Source: an uncultured Lachnospiraceae bacterium
Lineage (GTDB): Bacteria > Bacillota > Clostridia > Lachnospirales > Lachnospiraceae
DNA: 36,919 nt
Reading direction: 5' to 3'
Assembly: GCA_902775485.1 (NCBI GenBank)
Contig: CACYMJ010000021.1
Location: 1 to 36,919, forward strand
Shown: positions 15,402 to 23,018 of the stretch, in pieces
How the letters are laid out: every line of letters starts with the position of its first letter
Position numbering within the stretch: position 1 is the stretch's first letter
Notes under the pieces: generated by a model
Told to the model about the DNA's origin: nothing
Seen by the model: the letters and a program-made list of their open reading frames with translations, nothing else
The model's database searches: none
Program-made: the position numbers and the translations under genes

Positions 15402-18161
15402 GTGGGAAATTATATGAATGTTGTGGCAAATAACATCCCCGGGATGTTTACGTCACGGCAGATCGGTATAACAAATAAAAGTAAAGCAAAGTCGACAGAG
15501 AAGCTCTCTTCCGGCTATAAGATAAACCGTGCGGCAGATGATGCCGCCGGACTTACCATATCTGAAAATATGCGCAGGATGATAAGGGGTCTTACGCAGG
15601 CATCTCTTAACACCGAAGACGGTGTTTCATTATGTCAGGTAGCTGACGGATATTTAAACGAAGTCCATGATATGCTTCACAGAATAACAGAGCTGGCGGT
15701 AAAGGGTGCAAACGGAACGCTCACCGACGACGACAGGCAGGCCATAGATGAGGAGGTCGGCCAGCTTAAAAGTGAGATGAAAAGGATCTTTAATGTTGCA
15801 AACTTTAACGAGATTCCTCTGTTTCATGTTCCATATACTCCTGAGATTGAAACCATTCCGACCGATATGGAGGTTTTCCACGTGGGATCGGGTAATGTGG
15901 GCGGTCTGGAATTTAACAATGTCAGATATAACATATCGGAGCTGCAGGCTCTCGGAATCCCCATAGATGATAACGGTGTCGCAACGGATGATCTTGAACA
16001 GGGTGATAATGTTTTTACGCTCTGGGACGGAGAGGAAGTAGATCTTTCGATAAAGAAGGGTCAGACAATAGATCAGGCTGTCCGTAATTACAAATGGACG
16101 GCTGAAGATGACGGTATCCACATAAACGGAAAACTGTCAGCCGAATGGGGAGAGGTAAGATATACGGGAAACGGGCTTGTTGATAAGAAACTTTCCGAGA
16201 CCGATATGCTCTCAAGCGGGGTGTTTGATACAGGAACGTACAGATTCACACATCACGGTATGACGATAAGTTTTGAGGTTGATGAAGAAGGCGCCCTCGA
16301 GGATCTTATGAGCGGGATCAACGGTGATGAGGCTACCCGGCCGGCCACATGGGACGTAAGCGTAGGCGGATCTGTTTCAAAAGAGGCCGTGAAAATGGAT
16401 TCCGGAATTCAAAGCATAAATGTTACAAATGCAAATGCTGATTTTATAAATCACAGATTTGCGGTTGTTGCAGATGCTAACGGCATAGCCATAAAGGACA
16501 GGACCGCAAATTATACCGGCCCATATAAGGCGTGGGCAGATTTTTACGATAGATATGCTGCGAAAAAAGATGAAAACGGAAATGATGTTGCGACTAACAA
16601 CGGATATCCGATAATAAACTGGGGAACGGCCAATGACGCAAACGGTGAGTCGGAGATAACATTTGATGACAGTGCCAGGTATACTTACACCGCAACCGAC
16701 AGTAATGTTCCGAAGTTTTCCTTTGCATTTAAACTGGCTGAGTCGGCAAGCCTTGATGAAGTTGCCGGTGCAATGAGCCGCGATTTTTCCACATCGAGGG
16801 TATATGCAAGAGGAGATCTCAGGGCTTCCGGTACCGGTACGATGGGATCATTACGGGTGATAGATAGCGAAGTATCGCTTATCAAGGATTTGGATTCAGT
16901 AAACCCTACGGGCAATTTTGAACTTCAGCGTGCATATGGCAGGGATTTTGATGATCCCACCCAAAATCTTACGGCGGATATAACCGTGACCAGAACGGTG
17001 GTAGGGCGAAATCTTGCGGATGACGTGCCTGACTCTTCCGGAGGATACAGCGTAGACGGGCATACTGTCAGTAATCCGGGATACTACAAAAATGATCTGA
17101 AAACCACATCATCTCCGTATAGTGAATCAACTGTGTATTACAAGGTGGGGGATGATTACTATGAGGTCAGGAGTTATTATGAAGACAGGGATTACGACAG
17201 AGCGTATGCCAAAACAGACAGATGGTCCCAGGCGGTTTCATATACGTTTGACGGCAGCCTTAACGGAACTTCAATGGATCAGGTAAGTGCATCTCAGACA
17301 GAAAATTTTGAAAGGACACTCAACCTCACAAGAACGGAGACAGAGACCTGGTATATAAGAGAAAACGCCCGGAGAGTATCGGAAAGTGATCTGACAGACG
17401 AACAAAAGGCTTCTGCTGTTACCAGGGATAATCCATATGTTCCTGAGATGACAGCCGGCAGTGAACTTAGGAATACAAGTATCGGTACTGACTCTGCCGT
17501 TACTGTTGGAACAGCGGAGGTTAAGTCGGTAAACAACAGCAATTATGATGTGGATTTTAATTCATCAAAAGGTAAAGCCTTTGCTTTTAACTACATGGTG
17601 AATGCATCCCAGGCGAATGAGCTTGCAAAGAATACGGGTATTTCGCAAAATGTCGGAACGATCACGTTTTCTCCGAGCGGATATGCATATCGCAGTTTCA
17701 TTTTGAATACATATGGTAATGTAAACGAAGCGGAGTTTTCAAACATCAAATTGAACGTTCCGAAGAAGCAGTTGGATATTCAGTCCAGTGCGGATGCAGT
17801 TCACTATATAACAATGGAATGGAGCCCGCTAAACCTTACGATAATAGGGCTTGCCGGTGCAAATACGAAAACACAGGGGTCATCGCTTGCTTCTATCGGT
17901 ATGGTTGAAAATGCCCTTGGAGTGATCTCCGAGACGCGGTCACTTTTCGGCGCATACCAGAACAGGTTTGAGCATACTATCAGGAACCTTGATAATGTCG
18001 TGGAAAACACGCAGGCGGCTGAATCAAGGATAAGAGATACAGATATGGCAAAAGAGATGGTCAAATATGCCAAGGAAAATATCCTCGAGCAGGCGGGCAC
18101 TGCCATGCTCGTCCAGTCAAACCAGTCCAAGAACTGGATAATGAATCTTCTTAACAGTTAA
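15402..18161 (+). CDS. Very large flagellin (hag/fliC family)
   Basis: The filament-forming termini are clear. The N-terminal D0/D1 region (1-150) has KAKSTEKLSSGYKINRAADD and AAGLTISENMRRMIRGL, and the C-terminal D1/D0 region (about 825-919) has NVVENTQAAESRIRDTDMAKE and NILEQAGTAMLVQSNQS. Between them lies a surface-exposed central region of about 650 residues, giving 919 residues against 270-500 in common flagellins. The central part is rich in Tyr, Asp, Ser and Thr, with no HExxH motif, so it is not a flagellinolysin. A cysteine (C78) inside D1 is unusual. GTG 15402 is preferred to ATG 15414 because AGGTGA (15392-15397) is well spaced from it. No flagellar assembly gene is nearby. The 3' end overlaps the convergent kinase gene. 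Confidence 0.93.
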   Translation: MGNYMNVVANNIPGMFTSRQIGITNKSKAKSTEKLSSGYKINRAADDAAGLTISENMRRMIRGLTQASLNTEDGVSLCQVADGYLNEVHDMLHRITELAVKGANGTLTDDDRQAIDEEVGQLKSEMKRIFNVANFNEIPLFHVPYTPEIETIPTDMEVFHVGSGNVGGLEFNNVRYNISELQALGIPIDDNGVATDDLEQGDNVFTLWDGEEVDLSIKKGQTIDQAVRNYKWTAEDDGIHINGKLSAEWGEVRYTGNGLVDKKLSETDMLSSGVFDTGTYRFTHHGMTISFEVDEEGALEDLMSGINGDEATRPATWDVSVGGSVSKEAVKMDSGIQSINVTNANADFINHRFAVVADANGIAIKDRTANYTGPYKAWADFYDRYAAKKDENGNDVATNNGYPIINWGTANDANGESEITFDDSARYTYTATDSNVPKFSFAFKLAESASLDEVAGAMSRDFSTSRVYARGDLRASGTGTMGSLRVIDSEVSLIKDLDSVNPTGNFELQRAYGRDFDDPTQNLTADITVTRTVVGRNLADDVPDSSGGYSVDGHTVSNPGYYKNDLKTTSSPYSESTVYYKVGDDYYEVRSYYEDRDYDRAYAKTDRWSQAVSYTFDGSLNGTSMDQVSASQTENFERTLNLTRTETETWYIRENARRVSESDLTDEQKASAVTRDNPYVPEMTAGSELRNTSIGTDSAVTVGTAEVKSVNNSNYDVDFNSSKGKAFAFNYMVNASQANELAKNTGISQNVGTITFSPSGYAYRSFILNTYGNVNEAEFSNIKLNVPKKQLDIQSSADAVHYITMEWSPLNLTIIGLAGANTKTQGSSLASIGMVENALGVISETRSLFGAYQNRFEHTIRNLDNVVENTQAAESRIRDTDMAKEMVKYAKENILEQAGTAMLVQSNQSKNWIMNLLNS

Positions 18162-19024
18162 GGGGCAAACCTTCGAAGTGTGCGCATTACTCCGGGAAGG
18201 TACGAACTTCCGAAAAGATTTACATGATTAAGAAGATGATAGAGATTATATATATCCCTTCTGTCGGAATAGCCCGGCTCGAAGGGATTTTCTGTTTTGT
18301 AGCTGTCATAAAAGGCCGGTGCAAATCCTCCGAACAGTTCGGTCATGGCGATATCCGCTTCGGCGTGTCCGACATAGACGGCCGGGTCTATGAGCACGGG
18401 CTGCGAATCTTTTGAGACCATGAAGTTCCCTCCCCACAAATCTCCGTGAAGGAGTGATGGACGGGCGGGCTCGATCAGAAGATCATCGAGTCTGTCCAGG
18501 AACTTTGATATACGTATTCTGTCTGTATCGTCAAAATATCTGTCGGCCATTTTAAACTGAACTTCAAGACGCATTGTGCGAAAGAAATCGATCCACGTAT
18601 CACAGGCTTTGTTGAGCTGTCGCGAGGCTCCGATGTAGTTATCCGTATCAAAGCCGAATCTGCCAACAGATACAAATGCAGATGTGTCCGCTTTGTGCAT
18701 TGCGGCAAGCTTTCTTCCGAATGCTTCCCAGAAGGAGATACTCTTGCTCCCTGTTTCGATATAATCAAGAAGAAGATAGTCCGCACCGTGCGTGATCACA
18801 TGGGCCGCATCAATGGTGCCGGTCGCTTCGATACTGCGAAGGCCGGCTGCCTCGGCGGCAAAGAAATCATTTCCCTTGCCGTGATTTTCTTTCAGGAATA
18901 CCTTCCTGCCGTTTGATAGTGTAAGCATGGACGAATCGTTGATATCTCCGCCGTATACGGGACTCTTTCCCGTAATGCCCACACTGTTTCCGTATATGTC
19001 TTTGATCGCTTCTTCGATGCCCAT
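18158..19024 (-). CDS. Fructosamine kinase / ketosamine-3-kinase family protein
   Basis: Bacterial members phosphorylate sugars on glycated amines, a first step of deglycation. The 288-residue protein has the family motifs YGGDIND (24-30), ATP-binding K45 (VFLKEN), the catalytic HGDLWGGN (193-200, D195) and the metal-binding D213 in LIDPAVYVGHAEADIAM. It is convergent with the flagellin gene, and the two stop codons overlap in TTAA at 18158-18161. Upstream it diverges from the arabinofuranosidase gene. Its substrate cannot be told from sequence. A role in repairing glycated proteins or in using Amadori compounds is inferred from the family. Confidence 0.9.
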   Translation of the reverse strand: MGIEEAIKDIYGNSVGITGKSPVYGGDINDSSMLTLSNGRKVFLKENHGKGNDFFAAEAAGLRSIEATGTIDAAHVITHGADYLLLDYIETGSKSISFWEAFGRKLAAMHKADTSAFVSVGRFGFDTDNYIGASRQLNKACDTWIDFFRTMRLEVQFKMADRYFDDTDRIRISKFLDRLDDLLIEPARPSLLHGDLWGGNFMVSKDSQPVLIDPAVYVGHAEADIAMTELFGGFAPAFYDSYKTENPFEPGYSDRRDIYNLYHLLNHVNLFGSSYLPGVMRTLRRFAP

Positions 19025-19047
19025 GTGGATATGATAACATATTATTC

Positions 19048-19060
19048 GGCAATAATTGCC
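19048..19060. promoter_or_regulatory. Palindromic operator candidate between divergent genes
   Basis: GGCAAT-A-ATTGCC is a perfect inverted repeat placed directly next to the -35 box at 19061. It lies in the 116-bp gap between the divergent fructosamine kinase and arabinofuranosidase genes. It could bind a dimeric sugar-responsive regulator; no regulator gene is adjacent. Confidence 0.4.
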
Positions 19061-19089
19061 TTGATTATTAAAACCCCCACATTTACAAT
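19061..19089 (+). promoter_or_regulatory. Sigma-A promoter of the arabinofuranosidase operon
   Basis: TTGATT (19061-19066), a spacer of exactly 17 bp and TACAAT (19084-19089) match the housekeeping consensus well. The start site would be at about 19096, leaving a 45-nt leader that ends in the strong Shine-Dalgarno sequence AAGGAGG. Confidence 0.65.
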
Positions 19090-19140
19090 ATCTGTATTGA
19101 CACTATTTAGCGGATATGACACCGATCATAAGGAGGCTGC

Positions 19141-20646
19141 ATGGCAAAACTGTTCATAAACGAAAAAGAGAAAAAAGGACATATCAATCCCGAGATATAC
19201 GGACATTTTTCCGAGCATCTGGGAAGATGCATATACGAAGGTCTGTATGTTGGAGAGGATTCGGAGATACCGAATAAAAACGGGATGAGGACCGATGTCG
19301 TGGAAGCGCTCAAAGAGATGCAGATCCCGCTCCTTCGCTGGCCCGGCGGATGCTTTGCCGATGAATACCACTGGAAGGACGGTATCGGACCGAAAGAGAA
19401 CCGCAAGAAGATGATCAACACTCACTGGGGCGGTGTCGTTGAGGACAACAGCTTCGGTACGCATGAGTTTTTCGAACTGTGTGAACAGCTCGGATGCAAG
19501 ACGTATGTAAACGGAAACGTCGGATCGGGCACTGTTCAGGAGATGAGCGAGTGGGTTGAGTACATGACGTTTGACGGAGTATCCCCGATGGCGGATCTTC
19601 GCCGTAAGAACGGAAGAGAGAAACCGTGGAAGGTGGATTACTTCGGTGTCGGAAACGAGAACTGGGGATGCGGCGGAAACATGACTCCCGAGTACTATGC
19701 GAACCTTTACAGACGTTATCAGACATATATAAGACACTACGATAACAGTGCACCGATAAAGAAGATATGCGGCGGTGCGGATACGGAGGATATCAACTGG
19801 ACGAAGAAAGTGTTGAAGGCATGCTTTGCAAGTCCGCACAAACCTGAGTTCCACGGCTATATGGATGAACTCAGTCTTCATTACTATACTGTTCCGGGTG
19901 AATGGGAACATAAGGGATCGGCCACCGATTTTACAGAAGAGGAGTATTATATCACGCTGAAGAAGGCGCTTCGCATGGAAGATCTTCTGAACAAGCATAT
20001 GGCGGTCATGGATCAGTATGATCCCGAGAAGAAGATAGGAATGTCGGTGGATGAGTGGGGCGACTGGCTTGATGTCGAGCCCGGTACGAATCCCGGATTC
20101 CTGTACCAGCAGAACACGATAAGGGATGCGATCGTTGCATGCATCAACCTTAATATCTTCAACAAGAAGTGCGACAGAGTACACCTGGCATGTATCGCAC
20201 AGATGGTAAATGTACTCCAGTCGGTGATCCTGACGGAAGGTCCGAAGATGGTGAAGACTCCGACGTATCATATCTTCCACATGTACAAATACCATCAGGA
20301 TGCGGATCTTCTTGCAAGCTACATCGACGGTAACAAAGAGGTCGGATGCGAAGACGGTAAGGTTCCGATGCTTTCCGAGTCGGTATCGGAAAGTGCAGAC
20401 GGTACGATCAACGTTACGATAGGAAATCTGTCGGCCGGTGAAGATGCCCCTGTTGAGATCGTGCTTACGGAAAAGAATGTCGGAAATATCACGGCTTCGA
20501 TCCTTACCGGAGCAATGTCTGATCACAATACATTTGATGATCCGGAAAAGGTTACCGAAAAAGAGTTTACGGACCTTAAGTCCGGGGGAAGAACGGTTTC
20601 CTTTACGATACCGAAGAACAGTGTCGTTCTTATCCGCATTAAATAA
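19141..20646 (+). CDS. Alpha-L-arabinofuranosidase, glycoside hydrolase family 51
   Basis: GH51 enzymes release terminal arabinofuranose from arabinan, arabinoxylan or their oligosaccharides. The 501-residue protein has [19 protein letters not shown] at the start and [16 protein letters not shown]. The acid/base E173 lies in VGNENWG and the nucleophile E305 in VDEWGDW. A beta-sandwich domain follows the TIM barrel. No signal peptide is present, so it acts in the cytoplasm on imported oligosaccharides. Strong Shine-Dalgarno AAGGAGG precedes ATG 19141. The stop codon overlaps the next ATG (TAATG), so the following genes are probably in the same operon. Confidence 0.96.
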   Translation: MAKLFINEKEKKGHINPEIYGHFSEHLGRCIYEGLYVGEDSEIPNKNGMRTDVVEALKEMQIPLLRWPGGCFADEYHWKDGIGPKENRKKMINTHWGGVVEDNSFGTHEFFELCEQLGCKTYVNGNVGSGTVQEMSEWVEYMTFDGVSPMADLRRKNGREKPWKVDYFGVGNENWGCGGNMTPEYYANLYRRYQTYIRHYDNSAPIKKICGGADTEDINWTKKVLKACFASPHKPEFHGYMDELSLHYYTVPGEWEHKGSATDFTEEEYYITLKKALRMEDLLNKHMAVMDQYDPEKKIGMSVDEWGDWLDVEPGTNPGFLYQQNTIRDAIVACINLNIFNKKCDRVHLACIAQMVNVLQSVILTEGPKMVKTPTYHIFHMYKYHQDADLLASYIDGNKEVGCEDGKVPMLSESVSESADGTINVTIGNLSAGEDAPVEIVLTEKNVGNITASILTGAMSDHNTFDDPEKVTEKEFTDLKSGGRTVSFTIPKNSVVLIRIK

Positions 20647-20912
20647 TGGTAGCGGCAAAACACTGTAAAAAATGTCTTCTTGCCGAACTGGATAACGAAA
20701 AGCTTCTTGCGGATGTCAGACAGGCGGTAGATCGTCTGTCCGAAAGAGACAGGGTATCGGAGGATATATATTCAAAGCGCCTTGCCGTTTGTAAGGAATG
20801 CGACTATCTGAGCGAAGGAACATGTAATGCCTGCGGCTGTTATGTGGAACTTCGCGCAGCGATGAAAATGGGCAAATGCCCGTATTCAAAGTGGAAGGGT
20901 CTGAAAGAATAG
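20646..20912 (+). CDS. Small Cys-rich zinc-binding protein (DUF6171-like)
   Basis: The 88-residue protein has CKKC near the N-terminus (C8, C11 is CKKCLL), CKECDYL, CNACGC in the centre and KCPYSKW near the end. This pattern suggests two zinc sites. It resembles the DUF6171 proteins common in Lachnospiraceae; I give this family name from memory. The start codon overlaps the arabinofuranosidase stop, and the next gene starts 3 bp after its own stop, so it is translated as part of one operon. No function is known, and nothing here ties it to sugar metabolism other than position. Confidence 0.8.
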   Translation: MVAAKHCKKCLLAELDNEKLLADVRQAVDRLSERDRVSEDIYSKRLAVCKECDYLSEGTCNACGCYVELRAAMKMGKCPYSKWKGLKE

Positions 20913-20915
20913 AAC

Positions 20916-22706
20916 ATGTTCATCGATAAGCTTAACCAACTGTATAAGCCGAAAAGGATTCTGTATTATCTTGAGGTGGGCGATGACGACATCCGTGATT
21001 TCTATGCCGGTAATGTCCATAAGGAGATCGACCGGTATAACGGTGCGTTCGGAACGTATGATTATCCGGGGTTATTTTATATAAGCTCATCCGCGGCCCC
21101 GGTGAGGGGTATCGAATTCCGTATGGATGATGACAGGATCGCGTATCCGGAGGGACTAAAAAGTATAGAGCTTCCCGAGATGTTTTTCTACTCCATTGAG
21201 ATAGACAGTGAAGAGGCATCGGATATTGAAAGTGTCAGAAGGATATTTGAAGGAATCTCAAAGGATGATGATGCCCACAGACTCTTCACCGACCTGTCCC
21301 TTTCCGGTAAAGATCCTGTTATTTGCATTTTCATCGGTGACGGCAAGATACGGATCCTTCATGAATGTGTAATAGACCGGGACAGGGCAGAAGATGTCAT
21401 TAAAGATGATACACGCTCATTTGATAAAGAAAACCTGTACAAAATGGCATTTACCGATCCGATCACGGGACATTACAACTGGAATCATATTGTGGCGTTT
21501 CTTGAAATGCCGCTTGACGACGGGATAAAGGACTATGCATTTGTTCATTTTGATGTGAAGGAATTCCGCGTTATCAACGAGGTATACGGACACATTGCCG
21601 CCAACAGGGTATTAAATGATATCGTTAAGGCAATGAATGAGTCGGATTTTGTATATACGAGCACCAGATGTCATAATGACAACTTTGCGATGCTCATAAA
21701 AGACATGCCTCAAGAGGAGACGATAAAACGACTTGAAGAATTCTTTGAAGGCCTGTCGTATATGAAAGAGGACCCTGCGTATAAGGTATATTTCAGAGCA
21801 GGGGTTGTGCCGATGCAAAGAGCGATGCTTTTGGGAAACAGGGTCGCAGATGCGGGTAAGATGGCGCAGGCTATGGGTACGGCACATAACTGTACCGAGA
21901 TCACGGTATATACGGATCAGATGCATGATGAGCTTATGTGGGGTAATTTCATCAAGGCATATGTTGATACAGCTATTGAAAAAGACGAATTCATAGTGTA
22001 TCTGCAGCCTAAATATGACATAAATACAGAAAAACTGAAAGGTGCAGAGGCTCTTATACGATGGAATTATAAGGGCAGACAGTTCCTGCCGCCGTACAGG
22101 TTCATCCCGTTTTTCGAAAGAGACGGATCGATCGGTAAGATCGATGATATCGTCCTTCAAAAAGTCTGTGCAACTTTTGCGAGGTGGAAAAACGAGGGAA
22201 GAGAGCTTTATCCTATCTCTGTCAATCTCTCAAGAAACCGCCTGTATGATCCGGGAATTATCTCGCATCTGACGGGAATAGTTGATACGTTTGGCGTGGA
22301 TCACTTTCTCATAGATTTTGAGCTTACGGAGAGCGCAACATATGATGATACGGATCGTATGCTCAGTGTTCTTAACGGACTTCGCAAACAGGGATTTCGG
22401 ATATCAATGGATGATTTCGGAACGGGTTATTCATCACTTTCGCTGTTGACCCAGATGCCTCTTGATACGCTCAAGATAGATAAGAGCTTTGTCGACAAGA
22501 TAGGTACCGGAAATGACAGGAACGAGGATCTGGTGGTCATCAGGCATATTGTATCCCTTGCGAAGGAACTTGATTTCGTATGTCTTGCGGAAGGTGCCGA
22601 GACAAAGAGTCAGGTGGACAGTCTCAGGGATCTCGGGTGCGAAGTGATACAGGGATATTATTACAGCAAGCCCATACCGATCGCAGAATATGAAATGAAA
22701 CTGTAA
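20916..22706 (+). CDS. Cyclic-di-GMP phosphodiesterase with degenerate GGDEF and intact EAL domain
   Basis: The 596-residue protein has an uncharacterised N-terminal region (about 1-165), then a GGDEF-like domain (about 170-335) and an EAL domain (about 345-596). In the GGDEF domain the signature is replaced by HNDNF (253-257), so cyclase activity is not expected. The EAL domain keeps its catalytic set: EAL (378-380), VNLSR (N437), FELTES, DDFGTGYSS (D499, D500), LKID (K520), EGAE and QGYYYSKP. It should therefore hydrolyse c-di-GMP, which would favour motility. No transmembrane segment is seen. It starts 3 bp after the Cys-rich gene; the Shine-Dalgarno is poor, consistent with translational coupling. 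Confidence 0.93.
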   Translation: MFIDKLNQLYKPKRILYYLEVGDDDIRDFYAGNVHKEIDRYNGAFGTYDYPGLFYISSSAAPVRGIEFRMDDDRIAYPEGLKSIELPEMFFYSIEIDSEEASDIESVRRIFEGISKDDDAHRLFTDLSLSGKDPVICIFIGDGKIRILHECVIDRDRAEDVIKDDTRSFDKENLYKMAFTDPITGHYNWNHIVAFLEMPLDDGIKDYAFVHFDVKEFRVINEVYGHIAANRVLNDIVKAMNESDFVYTSTRCHNDNFAMLIKDMPQEETIKRLEEFFEGLSYMKEDPAYKVYFRAGVVPMQRAMLLGNRVADAGKMAQAMGTAHNCTEITVYTDQMHDELMWGNFIKAYVDTAIEKDEFIVYLQPKYDINTEKLKGAEALIRWNYKGRQFLPPYRFIPFFERDGSIGKIDDIVLQKVCATFARWKNEGRELYPISVNLSRNRLYDPGIISHLTGIVDTFGVDHFLIDFELTESATYDDTDRMLSVLNGLRKQGFRISMDDFGTGYSSLSLLTQMPLDTLKIDKSFVDKIGTGNDRNEDLVVIRHIVSLAKELDFVCLAEGAETKSQVDSLRDLGCEVIQGYYYSKPIPIAEYEMKL

Positions 22707-22777
22707 CTATGGCGGCGGCTGTACTTATCATCTTTGTTGTGATAGAATAATCAGAGTTTGAAAAGGCTATGATCATT

Positions 22778-22848
22778 GCAGGGTTAGTACATCGGTAGTA
22801 CATCGGCTTCCCAAGCCGAGGAGGCGGGTTCGATTCCCGTACCCTGCT
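22778..22848 (+). tRNA. tRNA-Gly (anticodon CCC)
   Basis: A full cloverleaf folds. The acceptor stem GCAGGGT pairs perfectly with ACCCTGC, and the D stem is GTAC/GTAC with loop ATCGGTA. The anticodon stem TCGGC/GCCGA has loop TTCCCAA (anticodon CCC, reading GGG). The variable loop is GGAG and the T arm GCGGG-TTCGATT-CCCGT. The discriminator base is T, and CCA is not encoded. The 71-nt gene stands alone, with a terminator 6 bp after it. A weak -10 (TAGAAT, 22743-22748) may belong to it. Confidence 0.95.
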
Positions 22849-22854
22849 TATTAT

Positions 22855-22905
22855 AAAACCCCTAGAAAGGTGCTTGAAATAAGGCCTTCCGGGGTTTTTT
22901 CTTTT
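22855..22905 (+). terminator. Rho-independent terminator after tRNA-Gly
   Basis: AAAACCCC (22855-22862) pairs with GGGGTTTT, with an inner AAGG/CCTT pairing, and the stem is followed by TTTTTTCTTTT. It ends the tRNA transcript. The 312-bp gap 22707-23018 otherwise holds only the weak LytTR-type site and the promoter of the next gene. Confidence 0.85.
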
Positions 22906-22923
22906 ATACTCATGACCGTTTTT

Positions 22924-22992
22924 ACCAATCTGCCCCAATATGTATCCGAATGCCCAAATGCTGTTGATAATGAGACGTCGTAATGCAATAAT
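22924..22992 (+). promoter_or_regulatory. Promoter of the first hybrid kinase with a degenerate LytTR-type repeat
   Basis: TTGATA (22964-22969), a 17-bp spacer and AATAAT (22987-22992) form a plausible promoter. Upstream lies TCCGAATGC (22945-22953), and 21 bp before that ACCAATCTG (22924-22932). The second half-site matches the ACCGAATGC repeats near 25052 in eight of nine positions. The first matches only loosely. Spacing to the -10 (42 bp) resembles the two clear sites (41 bp). This copy is weaker, and its regulation by LytTR is inference. Confidence 0.4.
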
Positions 22993-23018
22993 ACACTAAT
23001 ACGTAAAGGAATCGTGCC

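Noticed and set aside
15402-18161. Flagellinolysin (protease inside flagellin)
   Set aside because: No HExxH motif exists anywhere in the central region.
19042-19050. GCCGAATAA on the minus strand before the fructosamine kinase gene, similar to the LytTR repeats
   Set aside because: No second copy lies 21 bp away; the sequence there is TTAATAATC. A single half-site is not enough.
19126-20658. 510-codon open frame on the minus strand opposite the GH51 gene
   Set aside because: It mirrors a gene with clear catalytic motifs, has no ribosome-binding site, and its translation is rich in Arg, His, Tyr and Cys with no domain. The same holds for the minus frames at 2943-4103 and 12662-13996.
22778-23018. 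tRNA-Gly as attachment site of an island carrying the kinase locus
   Set aside because: No repeat of the tRNA 3' end and no integrase is present in the window, and base composition does not visibly change.
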